A DNA stretch of 5,743 nt from Paramuribaculum sp. GTDB taxonomy: Bacteria; Bacteroidota; Bacteroidia; Bacteroidales; Muribaculaceae. Position 1 is the first letter of the stretch. The number at the start of each line of letters is the position of its first letter. Under the pieces are notes generated by a model. That model had not been told where the DNA came from and searched no databases. It saw only the letters and a list, made by a program, of their open reading frames with translations. The stretch is taken from NCBI GenBank assembly GCA_029051835.1, contig JAIDKJ010000310.1, forward strand, positions 1-5,743, read 5' to 3'. Of this stretch, positions 1 to 5,743 are shown in pieces. A program made the position numbers and the translations under genes.

Positions 1-87
1 TCGTTATAGCGCATAAAAACCGAGTGAACTGTTACAAATTGTTGACATTCAGTAAATAGTGTTTTTTGCCCGGAAACACCCCAATTG
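1..87. other. AT-rich intergenic stretch downstream of lpxH
   Basis: This short gene-free segment lies 3' of the last minus-strand gene. It is clearly more AT-rich than the coding sequence to its right. I see no convincing ORF, tRNA or strong rho-independent terminator. A TTGACA-like hexamer (42-47, plus strand) has no -10 box at proper spacing, and no Bacteroidota-type TAnnTTTG element at suitable distance from a TTTG/TTG box stands out on either strand. What lies to the left of the window is unknown, so it cannot be said whether the transcript stops here. Confidence 0.6.
58..80 (-). terminator. Weak hairpin 3' of lpxH, possible terminator
   Basis: On the minus strand GTGTTT (79-74) can pair with AAACAC (64-59), extended by one G-U pair, around a 9-base loop. 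It begins only 8 bases after the lpxH stop codon, where a terminator would be expected. The stem is short and A/U-heavy and is not followed by a clean U-run (the next bases read ATTTACTG-like), so it is a poor intrinsic terminator and may be chance. Confidence 0.2.
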
Positions 88-837
88 TTAATGTTGTTTA
101 ATTTCATGAATTTCGAACCTGTCACCGTCAAAAACGCCATAGGTCATGAGCCTGAATCCTTCGCCGAGGACCACGAGCCGGCATCCCGGATCTATCTCCA
201 TGTCGACGAGAATGTGTCGGTGGCCGAATATGAAATATTCCGTATCGGGGTGTGTCGCGCGATAGTTTTTTGCGAATATGAGCAGCGGATCGTCGTCGTG
301 AATCGTGACGGACGCTTCTTTTCCGTTGCGTCGGGAGTGTGACGACCATCTGTGGGCAAATCCCACCGTCCATCGGGGGTGTATGGCGGCAAAGAGCCGC
401 TGTGCAGTGGGATTGCGGAAAATGCGCTGCATGCGGCGGTAGGAGGGGCGCGGCTCTCCGCTCAGATCGCCGTGTTCGAGATAGAATGTGTGGCCGAGTA
501 TCTGTGTGTGGAGCGGACCGTCGATCACTTTCACGCCAATCTCTGCGGGCAGATAGTCGAAGATCCACACGTCGTGGTTGCCCTTGAGCCAGTAGACCGG
601 TATGCCGGCATCGGTGAGCGATGCGATGGCGGCGAAAAACCGCACGAATCCGCGCGGCACCACCGTGCGGTATTCATACCAGTAGTCGATGGCGTCGCCG
701 AGTATGTAGAGCGCGGAGGCTTTGTCGGCAAGCGATCTGATCCATCCGGCTATGGCGAGTTCGTGGGCGCGGTTGTTGTCGATCCACTGTGCTCCCAGAT
801 GCAGGTCGGATATGAAATAGGCCTTTCTCTGATCCAT
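88..837 (-). CDS. lpxH: UDP-2,3-diacylglucosamine diphosphatase, LpxH type (calcineurin-like metallophosphoesterase)
   Basis: This 249-residue protein is predicted to hydrolyse UDP-2,3-diacylglucosamine to lipid X (2,3-diacylglucosamine-1-phosphate) plus UMP, a step of lipid A synthesis at the inner face of the cytoplasmic membrane. The full set of di-metal metallophosphoesterase motifs is visible in order: DLH (D11, H13), GDAID (D48), GNHD (N87, H88), HGD (H122) and GHRH (H206, H208). Length is close to E. coli LpxH (240). The arginine- and aromatic-rich middle (about 130-170) fits the helical lid that holds the acyl chains. Classical proteobacterial LpxH has GNRD where this has GNHD, so a different phosphoesterase substrate remains possible. 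The ATG at 837 lies 25 bases after the DUF59 gene stop, suggesting co-transcription. The stop is TAA. There is no signal peptide, consistent with a cytosolic, membrane-associated enzyme. Family is certain; substrate is likely. Confidence 0.82.
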   Translation of the reverse strand: MDQRKAYFISDLHLGAQWIDNNRAHELAIAGWIRSLADKASALYILGDAIDYWYEYRTVVPRGFVRFFAAIASLTDAGIPVYWLKGNHDVWIFDYLPAEIGVKVIDGPLHTQILGHTFYLEHGDLSGEPRPSYRRMQRIFRNPTAQRLFAAIHPRWTVGFAHRWSSHSRRNGKEASVTIHDDDPLLIFAKNYRATHPDTEYFIFGHRHILVDMEIDPGCRLVVLGEGFRLMTYGVFDGDRFEIHEIKQH

Positions 838-862
838 GTCGTGGCGTGAGTTGCTTATGGAT

Positions 863-1186
863 TTACATGAAGCCGAGATCGAGCTTGGCTTCGTCGGTCA
901 TCATATCCTTGTCCCAGACGGGTTCGAACACGAGCCGTATGTCCACGCTTTTTATCCCCTCGATGCTTTCGAGCTTGATGCGTGCGTCGTCGATGATGAA
1001 GTCGGCGGCGGGGCAGTTGGGGGCGGTCAGCGTCATGTCGATTTTCAGATTGGCGTCATCGTCAATGTCGATGCCGTAAACGAGTCCGAGGCTATATATG
1101 TCGACCGGTATCTCGGGGTCGAATACTGTCTTGAGCATGGCTACGACCTTTTCTTCAAGCGGTAGCTTCTCTTCGGGTGTCAGCAT
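863..1186 (-). CDS. DUF59/MIP18-family Fe-S cluster assembly protein (SufT-like)
   Basis: This 107-residue stand-alone DUF59 (MIP18) protein has the usual length for SufT/PaaD-like single-domain members. The family signature DPEIPV-IY-LGLVY spans about residues 23-37. The conserved cysteine sits in APNCPAAD (C58), and the C-terminal EPVWDKDMMTDEAKLDLG segment (about 87-104) is typical of SufT-like proteins. Family members help mature or deliver Fe-S clusters to client enzymes in the cytosol; the exact client here cannot be read from sequence. No other suf or isc gene is in the window, so a SufT name rests on family resemblance alone, and PaaD-type roles are less likely because no phenylacetate genes are nearby. 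The ATG at 1186 lies inside the symporter gene, giving a 32-base overlap in a different frame, which suggests translational coupling. An alternative internal start would cut into the conserved N-terminal helix, so 1186 is preferred. Confidence 0.88.
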   Translation of the reverse strand: MLTPEEKLPLEEKVVAMLKTVFDPEIPVDIYSLGLVYGIDIDDDANLKIDMTLTAPNCPAADFIIDDARIKLESIEGIKSVDIRLVFEPVWDKDMMTDEAKLDLGFM

Positions 1187-2537
1187 AATTCTTGTCTGTG
1201 TTGTTGAAGTATTGAAATGTCGCTTTTCTTACGCTTTTGCGGAGCAAAATGAGCGATAGCATTGTCGGAAACGCCATGAGAGCGTAGAAGAGGTCGCACA
1301 TGGCTACGGCGGCGCTCAGCGGCACGGCGGCGAACAACACCAGCGACAGGGTGAATGCCAGTGTGTACCATCGGCTGCTCCGCTCGCCGAACAGGTAGGC
1401 CGCGCAGCGGCTGCCGTAGAACGAGTAGGTGAACATGGAGCTGAGGGCAAAGCAGCTGACGACAGCCGTCAGCAGGTATTCGCCGAAGGGTATCGAACGT
1501 CCGAATGCATCTATGGCGAGCGAGAGTCCCTGAAGTCCGCTCTGACTGAAGTCGCCGGTCAGAAGCAGTGCCACAGCCGTGAGGGTGCACACAAATCCCG
1601 AATCGATCGCCGGGCCGAGCATGGCTATGAGTCCTTCTCTTACCGGCTCTTTGTTGGCTGATGTGGAATGCATGATGGAGGCTGTGCCTACTCCGGCATC
1701 GTTGACGAGGGCGGCCCGGCGCGCTCCGATTATGGCCACTCCGGCCAGCGCTCCCCATCCGGCTCTGAGGCTGAATGCCTCTGTGAAGATCGAGGCGAAC
1801 ACTCCGGGGACTGACTCGATGTTGGTGGCTACAATATAGGCCACCATGACGAAATAGGCCGTGACCATGAACGGTACGAGCACCGTGGCCACAGAGGCAA
1901 TGCGCTTTATGCCTCCGATCACCACACTGCCTACGGTGAGCGCCATGAGAATGCCGAGCGTCAGGCGCACGGCCTGAGAGTCGTCGGCCAGTCCGGCCGA
2001 GGAGGCCGCGGTGGCGATCGCTTCGGCAAGCTGGTTGGCATTGATGATGCAAAGTGTTCCGAACATGCCGGCTACAGCGAATATCACGGCGAGCGGGCGC
2101 CAGTGGCTGCCGAGTCCCGAAGTGATGATATGCATGGGGCCGCCGGCAGGAGTGCCGTCGGGGCGTGTCGACCGGTGGAGTATGGCGAGCACTCCCTCAT
2201 GATATTTGGTGCTCATGCCTACAATGGCGCTTATCCACATCCAGAATATGGCTCCGGGGCCTCCCATGGCGAGGGCTATGGCCACTCCGGCGATATTGCC
2301 CATGCCTACGGTGGCCGCCACGACCGACAGCAGCGCCTGGGCGGAGCTGATGCCTCGCTGCGACGCGTCGGCGGCACGGCTTTCGCGAAGGGCTGCCAGG
2401 GCGTCGGGCAGACGCCTCACCGACACCATGCCCGAGTAGAGAAACAGGAAGAGTCCTCCACCGATAAGCACAATGAAAAGCGGGTAGCCGCACAAAGTGT
2501 CGGCTACCTGCGTAAGAGTGTCGGAAATCGATGTCAT
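1155..2537 (-). CDS. AGCS-family alanine/glycine:cation symporter
   Basis: This polytopic inner-membrane protein is predicted to import small neutral amino acids (alanine, glycine) with Na+ or H+. From ATG 2537 it has 460 residues, normal for the family. Family hallmarks are present: VGMGNIAGVAIAL with GGPGAIFWMW (about 77-101), MSTKYHE (108-114), AGGPM (131-135), GGIKRIA (208-214), VPFM (221-224), NDAGVGTAS (279-287) and REGLIAMLGPAIDSG (300-314). Around ten hydrophobic segments alternate with short loops, ending in a basic cytoplasmic tail of about 28 residues. Several signature positions differ from common AGCS members: GMGN for GTGN, TKYHE for TKYAE, PMHII for PMYYI, and NDAG for NEAG. 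Substrate may therefore differ. A TTG at 2555 would add six residues and overlap the ddh stop; the ATG is preferred because it matches a usual AGCS N-terminus and needs no rare start. The gene follows ddh by 14 bases and its 3' end overlaps the DUF59 gene. Confidence 0.9.
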   Translation of the reverse strand: MTSISDTLTQVADTLCGYPLFIVLIGGGLFLFLYSGMVSVRRLPDALAALRESRAADASQRGISSAQALLSVVAATVGMGNIAGVAIALAMGGPGAIFWMWISAIVGMSTKYHEGVLAILHRSTRPDGTPAGGPMHIITSGLGSHWRPLAVIFAVAGMFGTLCIINANQLAEAIATAASSAGLADDSQAVRLTLGILMALTVGSVVIGGIKRIASVATVLVPFMVTAYFVMVAYIVATNIESVPGVFASIFTEAFSLRAGWGALAGVAIIGARRAALVNDAGVGTASIMHSTSANKEPVREGLIAMLGPAIDSGFVCTLTAVALLLTGDFSQSGLQGLSLAIDAFGRSIPFGEYLLTAVVSCFALSSMFTYSFYGSRCAAYLFGERSSRWYTLAFTLSLVLFAAVPLSAAVAMCDLFYALMAFPTMLSLILLRKSVRKATFQYFNNTDKNYADTRREATA

Positions 2538-2551
2538 GATCCGGTGCCTGA

Positions 2552-3448
2552 TCAAACGAGATGCGCCACCAGTTCCTCGCGGTCGCCCGGAAGGAGGTCG
2601 ATGACGGGTATCTCGATCATGGTGTAGGCTCCGGGCTGCAGACGCATTGCCGCGCGGGCCGATCCTACAAGTATCTGTGCGGTCAGTGCGGGGTTGTTGA
2701 TGCTCATGCTGAATTCGAAACGCTGGTTCTGTGTGCGTCCCGATACGCCCTTGCGGGTCATGTGTACTCCGTGACCCATATCCTTGACTTCGTCGACCGA
2801 TTTCACTTCGATGACGTGGGTTTCGTCGCTGGCGAAGTAGGGGTCGGTCTTTACGGCTTTGGCCACTTCGTCGAGGCTGGCTCCCGGCTCAAGCTCAACG
2901 TAGACCATGCGGCGATGTATGCCTGTGCCGAGAGGTATGGTCATCGAAAGGGCGTTCTTTACTCCGGGCTTGGATTTGACACACACGGTGTGACCCATGC
3001 TCATTCCGGGGCCGAAGTTGGTATAGGTGAGTCCCTTGGGCGCGGCGGCCTGCATCAGCGCTCTGACCACGGAGTCGCTTCCCGGATCCCATCCGGCCGA
3101 GATGACGGCTACTGTGCCGTGCTCACGTGCAATCTTGCCGAGGTCGCGGCGGAGCTGGGGTATGAGGGAGTGGATGTCGAAGCTGTCGACGGTGCGGATG
3201 CCGGCGGCGAGCATTGCCGATGCGTGCTTCTCCACTTCGCGTGTGGGAGTGCAGAGTATGGCCACATCGACTTTGCCGAGTTCGGCTATGTCGGTCACGA
3301 CCTTATAGGGCGCGAGTTCGGCCGGCTGTGTGCCGAGGCTTCGCCGTACAATTCCGGCGATCTCGAAGTCGTCGGCTTCCTGCAGCGATTCGAGCACGAA
3401 GCGTCCGATATTGCCGTAGCCGACGATGGCTGCTTTGATTTTATTCAT
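2552..3448 (-). CDS. ddh: meso-diaminopimelate D-dehydrogenase, type II-like
   Basis: The enzyme reversibly interconverts L-2-amino-6-oxopimelate (tetrahydrodipicolinate) plus ammonia and NADPH with meso-2,6-diaminopimelate, a one-step route to lysine and to the peptidoglycan cross-linking residue. The 298-residue protein has an N-terminal Rossmann fold with GYGNIG (10-15), and R35-R36 after the second strand, placed as in NADPH-binding members. Substrate-domain motifs include VDSFD (87-91), SAGWDPG (117-123), FGPGMSMGHT (145-154), GHGVHMTRKG (225-234) and NNPALTAQ (251-258). It is shorter than the roughly 320-residue Corynebacterium enzyme and, from memory of the families, resembles the Symbiobacterium-like type II group, which accepts a wider range of substrates. 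The ATG at 3448 puts the Rossmann motif at the expected distance. It lies 27 bases after ackA with no terminator between, and just before the symporter gene, so all three are probably co-transcribed. Confidence 0.93.
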   Translation of the reverse strand: MNKIKAAIVGYGNIGRFVLESLQEADDFEIAGIVRRSLGTQPAELAPYKVVTDIAELGKVDVAILCTPTREVEKHASAMLAAGIRTVDSFDIHSLIPQLRRDLGKIAREHGTVAVISAGWDPGSDSVVRALMQAAAPKGLTYTNFGPGMSMGHTVCVKSKPGVKNALSMTIPLGTGIHRRMVYVELEPGASLDEVAKAVKTDPYFASDETHVIEVKSVDEVKDMGHGVHMTRKGVSGRTQNQRFEFSMSINNPALTAQILVGSARAAMRLQPGAYTMIEIPVIDLLPGDREELVAHLV

Positions 3449-3475
3449 TTCTTGATGTTTATGTCGGGTTTTGGA

Positions 3476-4678
3476 TTAGAGAGCCGAAACGATGTCGCGG
3501 GTGTCGCGGGCTATCATCAGCTCTTCGTCGGTGGGTATCACCACTACTTTGACTTTCGATGCCGGGGTGGAAATTTCGGTTTCGGTGCCGCGGGTGCGTG
3601 CGTTGAGCTCCTTGTCGATCTCCACGCCCATGAATTTCAGCGGCTCGCATACGTTTTCGCGCACTCCGGTCTGGTTCTCTCCGACACCGCCGGTGAACAC
3701 GATCACGTCAACTCCTCCCATCTCGGCTGCGTAAGCGCCGATATATTTGATGATGCGCTGCTCATACATTGCGAGGCCGAGCTGTGCGCGCTCGTCGCCG
3801 GCTTTGTCGGCTGCTTCGATCTCGCGCATGTCCGACGAGATCTCGGTGACTCCGGCTATGCCGCTCTCCTTGTTGATGATGCGCTGTATGTCGTCGGCGG
3901 TGTAGCCGTGGCGTTGCATGAGATATGTGATGGCTCCCGGATCAACGTCGCCTACGCGGGTGCCCATCATGAGGCCTTCGGTGGGGGTGAGTCCCATCGA
4001 TGTGTCGACGCTCTTGCCGTAGAGCACGGCGGTGATCGAGCCACCGTTGCCGATATGGCAGGTGATCACTTTCTGCTTGGCGGTGTCGAGTCCGAGGAAT
4101 TCGCATGAGCGGGCCGACACGTAGCGGTGGCTGGTGCCGTGGAAGCCGTAGCGTCGCACTCCGTCCTCTTTGTAGAACTTATAGGGGAGGGCGTACATGA
4201 ACGATTTGGCGGGCATGGTCTGATGGAACGCCGTGTCGAACACTCCCACCTGAGGCACTTCGGGCATGAGCGCCGATATGGCTTCGATGCCGGTGATGTT
4301 GGCGGGGTTGTGGAGCGGTGCGAGGTTGTAGCAGTCTTTCACCTGCTGTATCACTTCGTCGGTGATAAGCACCGATTTGTTGAATTTCTCGGCTCCGTGC
4401 ACCACGCGGTGGCCAACGGCGTCGATCTCGGAGTAGCTTTTGATGCAGCCTACGGTGGGATCTGTCAGGTTGTTGAGTATGGCTTCTACGGCTCCCTTAT
4501 GGTCGGTGAGTCCGAGCGGCTGTATCTCTTTGGAGCCGTCGGCTTTCTTGAATTTGAGGAATCCGTCGGCGAGTCCGATTTTTTCTACTCCGCCTTCGGC
4601 CATGGTGTTGTCGGTATCGGTGTCGATCAGTTTGTATTTCACGGAACTGCTGCCGCAGTTGAGCACTAATATTTTCAT
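3476..4678 (-). CDS. ackA: Acetate kinase
   Basis: AckA transfers phosphate from acetyl phosphate to ADP, giving acetate and ATP, the energy-yielding last step of acetate fermentation in the cytosol. The 400-residue length is standard for the ASKHA-fold family. All key residues known from the Methanosarcina thermophila enzyme are visible, most at identical numbers: N7 in LVLNCGSSS, R91 in GHRVVHG, D148 in FDTAFH, H180 in GFHGTSH, H208 in CHIGNGGS and R241 in GTRVGD. The nucleotide-site FTGGVGEN (328-335) and the C-terminal acidic pair E385/E386 in TDEELMIARDT are also intact. No truncation or frameshift is seen, so it should be active. The ATG at 4678 begins the classical MKILVLNCGSSS N-terminus, so the start is secure. 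It follows pta after a 45-base AT-rich spacer, the usual pta-ackA arrangement. Confidence 0.98.
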   Translation of the reverse strand: MKILVLNCGSSSVKYKLIDTDTDNTMAEGGVEKIGLADGFLKFKKADGSKEIQPLGLTDHKGAVEAILNNLTDPTVGCIKSYSEIDAVGHRVVHGAEKFNKSVLITDEVIQQVKDCYNLAPLHNPANITGIEAISALMPEVPQVGVFDTAFHQTMPAKSFMYALPYKFYKEDGVRRYGFHGTSHRYVSARSCEFLGLDTAKQKVITCHIGNGGSITAVLYGKSVDTSMGLTPTEGLMMGTRVGDVDPGAITYLMQRHGYTADDIQRIINKESGIAGVTEISSDMREIEAADKAGDERAQLGLAMYEQRIIKYIGAYAAEMGGVDVIVFTGGVGENQTGVRENVCEPLKFMGVEIDKELNARTRGTETEISTPASKVKVVVIPTDEELMIARDTRDIVSAL

Positions 4679-4723
4679 GTCTGATTAAAGATTGTAAGAG
4701 TGTATTGATATATTGAATTTCGG
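4679..4723 (-). other. AT-rich pta-ackA spacer, ackA leader
   Basis: These 45 bases between the pta TGA and the ackA ATG are strongly AT-rich compared with both genes. No GGAGG-like Shine-Dalgarno sequence precedes the ATG, which fits Bacteroidota, where AT-rich unstructured leaders favour initiation. I see no hairpin with a U-run and no clear TAnnTTTG promoter element, so the simplest reading is a plain intra-operon leader. Confidence 0.5.
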
Positions 4724-5734
4724 TCAGTTTTTGAGTCCGATGGCCTGGTTGCAGGTCATGATGATGGTCTTGTAGATATCCTCGGGGAAGCATCCGCGCG
4801 AGAGGTCGTTGACCGGGGCGGCGAGTCCCTGAAGCACTGGTCCGACAGCCTGCACACCTCCCAGACGCTGCACGAGCTTATAGGCGATGTTGCCTACTTC
4901 GAGCGAGGGGAACACCAGCACGTTGGCGCGGCCGTTGAGGGGGCTGTTGGGAGCCTTGGAGTGGGCTACTCCGGGCACTATGGCTGCATCGGCCTGAAGC
5001 TCTCCGTCGAGAATGAGGTCGGGTGCCATCTCTTTGGCTATCTCTGTGGCGCGGATCACCTTGTCGACGCGTTCGTGGCGCGCGCTGCCCTTGGTGGAGA
5101 AGCTCAGAATGGCCACTCGGGGTTCTATTCCGGCTATGTCGCGGGCGGTCTGTCCGGCCGATACGGCGATCTGTGCGAGTTCTTCGGCGGTGGGGTCGGG
5201 TACTACCGCGCAGTCGGCAAATACGAGTATGCCGTCGGTGCCGAAGTTGAGTCCTTCGGGGAGGAGCATGAGGAATGCTCCCGAAACGACGCTGATGCCG
5301 GGCTGTGTCTTGATCACCTGAAATGCGGCGCGGAGCACATTGCCGGTGGTGTTCTGCGCGCCGGCTACCTGTCCGTCGGCATCGCCGGCTTTCACCATAA
5401 GGCATCCGAGGTAGAGCGGATTGGCCGTAGTCAGGCGGGCCTCTTCCATGGTGATGCCTTTATTCTTGCGCAGCTCGAAAAAGAGCGGTGCATAGCGGTC
5501 GATGACTTTCTCGTCGGCCGGATTGACAATGTTGGCGTCCTTGATGTGTTCGAGTTTCAGCTCTTTTGCAAGGGCGTGTATGTCGGCAGGATCACCGATG
5601 AGGGTGATGTCGGCGAGTTTTTCGGCGATGATTCGGTCAGCTGCCGAAAGAGTACGGGGCTCAGTGCCTTCCGGGAGAACTATCCGCTGGATATTGGCCT
5701 TGGCCTTTGCGGTCATTTTCTCTATCAGTTCCAT
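4724..5734 (-). CDS. pta: Phosphate acetyltransferase (short, single-domain form)
   Basis: Pta converts acetyl-CoA and phosphate to acetyl phosphate and CoA, feeding AckA for ATP formation during acetate production in the cytosol. The 336-residue protein matches the short class (PTA/PTB domain only), lacking the N-terminal regulatory domains of E. coli Pta. Visible motifs are LPEG (20-23), [10 protein letters not shown] (121-130), [10 protein letters not shown] (211-220), [10 protein letters not shown] (242-251), [13 protein letters not shown] (271-283), GPVLQGL (298-304) and NDLSRGC (309-315). S312, R313 and D319 fall where Ser309, Arg310 and Asp316 lie in the Methanosarcina thermophila enzyme, so the catalytic site looks intact. 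Phosphate butyryltransferase is a related alternative, but the VAGA and SFSTKGSA segments and the adjacent ackA favour Pta. The gene is complete: the ATG at 5734 gives the expected N-terminus, with only nine A/C-rich upstream bases in the window, so its promoter is not visible. Confidence 0.96.
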   Translation of the reverse strand: MELIEKMTAKAKANIQRIVLPEGTEPRTLSAADRIIAEKLADITLIGDPADIHALAKELKLEHIKDANIVNPADEKVIDRYAPLFFELRKNKGITMEEARLTTANPLYLGCLMVKAGDADGQVAGAQNTTGNVLRAAFQVIKTQPGISVVSGAFLMLLPEGLNFGTDGILVFADCAVVPDPTAEELAQIAVSAGQTARDIAGIEPRVAILSFSTKGSARHERVDKVIRATEIAKEMAPDLILDGELQADAAIVPGVAHSKAPNSPLNGRANVLVFPSLEVGNIAYKLVQRLGGVQAVGPVLQGLAAPVNDLSRGCFPEDIYKTIIMTCNQAIGLKN

Positions 5735-5743
5735 TTTGCAGGT

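Noticed and set aside
42..58. TTGACA hexamer followed by TAAATA, like a sigma-70 promoter on the plus strand
   Set aside because: The two boxes are only about five bases apart, far below the needed spacing, no plus-strand gene follows, and Bacteroidota use different promoter elements.
36..95. Imperfect direct repeat AATTGTT-containing segments at about 36-49 and 82-95
   Set aside because: Only about ten of fourteen positions match in an AT-rich region, which is expected by chance, and the second copy overlaps the lpxH 3' end.
85..849. Plus-strand open frames of 85, 82 and 165 codons opposite lpxH
   Set aside because: They are shadows of a gene with complete metallophosphoesterase motifs on the other strand. 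They show no recognisable domain and no promoter.
836..1165. Plus-strand open frame of 109 codons opposite the DUF59 gene
   Set aside because: The minus strand carries the full DUF59 signature with its conserved cysteine; the plus frame is the same-phase antisense of that gene.
1180..2052. Minus-strand open frame of 290 codons inside the symporter gene
   Set aside because: It is an out-of-frame reading rich in Arg, His and Ser, typical of frame-shifted GC-rich coding sequence, and it overlaps conserved membrane segments of the real protein.
1690..3856. Recurrent octamer ACTCCGGC (minus strand GCCGGAGT), for example at 1690, 1738, 2284 and 3849
   Set aside because: The copies fall inside coding sequence and are explained by repeated small-residue codon combinations in GC-rich genes; spacing and orientation show no array-like order.
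2561..4108. A 515-codon open frame on the plus strand, antisense to ddh and ackA
   Set aside because: Its codons align exactly with the minus-strand codons of ddh and ackA, which share one frame. Plus-strand stops there need minus-strand TTA, CTA or TCA codons, which are rare in these GC3-rich genes; the frame ends exactly at a TCA serine codon (AckA S191). The product resembles no family I recognise, and both opposite genes are clearly real.
4127..4669. Plus-strand open frame of 180 codons opposite the start of ackA
   Set aside because: It is an antisense shadow of ackA, whose catalytic residues are all intact, and has no recognisable domain.

Overview
The window is a compact housekeeping stretch with six protein-coding genes, all on the minus strand. 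In transcription order they are phosphate acetyltransferase (pta), acetate kinase (ackA), a meso-diaminopimelate dehydrogenase (ddh), an AGCS-family alanine/glycine:cation symporter, a stand-alone DUF59/MIP18 (SufT-like) Fe-S maturation protein, and an LpxH-type UDP-2,3-diacylglucosamine diphosphatase. I see no RNA genes, insertion sequences, CRISPR arrays, phage genes or defence genes, and no clear sign of horizontal transfer.

The organism looks like a fairly GC-rich member of the Bacteroidales, such as a Muribaculaceae-like gut anaerobe. This is inferred from the acetate-forming Pta-AckA pair, the lipid A gene (a Gram-negative trait), the short ddh, starts preceded by AT-rich leaders rather than strong Shine-Dalgarno sites, and strong G/C preference at third codon positions with AT-rich spacers. 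No marker gene proves this placement.

Layout: pta (5734-4724) starts only 9 bases from the right edge, so its promoter lies outside. A 45-base AT-rich spacer leads to ackA (4678-3476), then 27 bases to ddh (3448-2552). The symporter follows from ATG 2537, 14 bases past the ddh stop; an alternative TTG at 2555 would overlap that stop. The DUF59 gene (1186-863) begins inside the 3' end of the symporter with a 32-base overlap. A 25-base gap leads to lpxH (837-88). The first 87 bases are AT-rich and gene-free, with at best a weak hairpin.

The spacing fits one polycistronic transcript, or overlapping ones, read right to left. Pta and AckA turn acetyl-CoA into acetate and ATP. Ddh makes meso-DAP for lysine and peptidoglycan. 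The symporter probably moves small amino acids (alanine or glycine, possibly D-alanine). The DUF59 protein supports Fe-S assembly, and LpxH supports lipid A synthesis. No exciting undescribed system is apparent. The most interesting points are the type II-like character of Ddh beside an amino-acid symporter, the divergent signature segments in the symporter, the GNHD motif in LpxH, and the mixed-function gene order.
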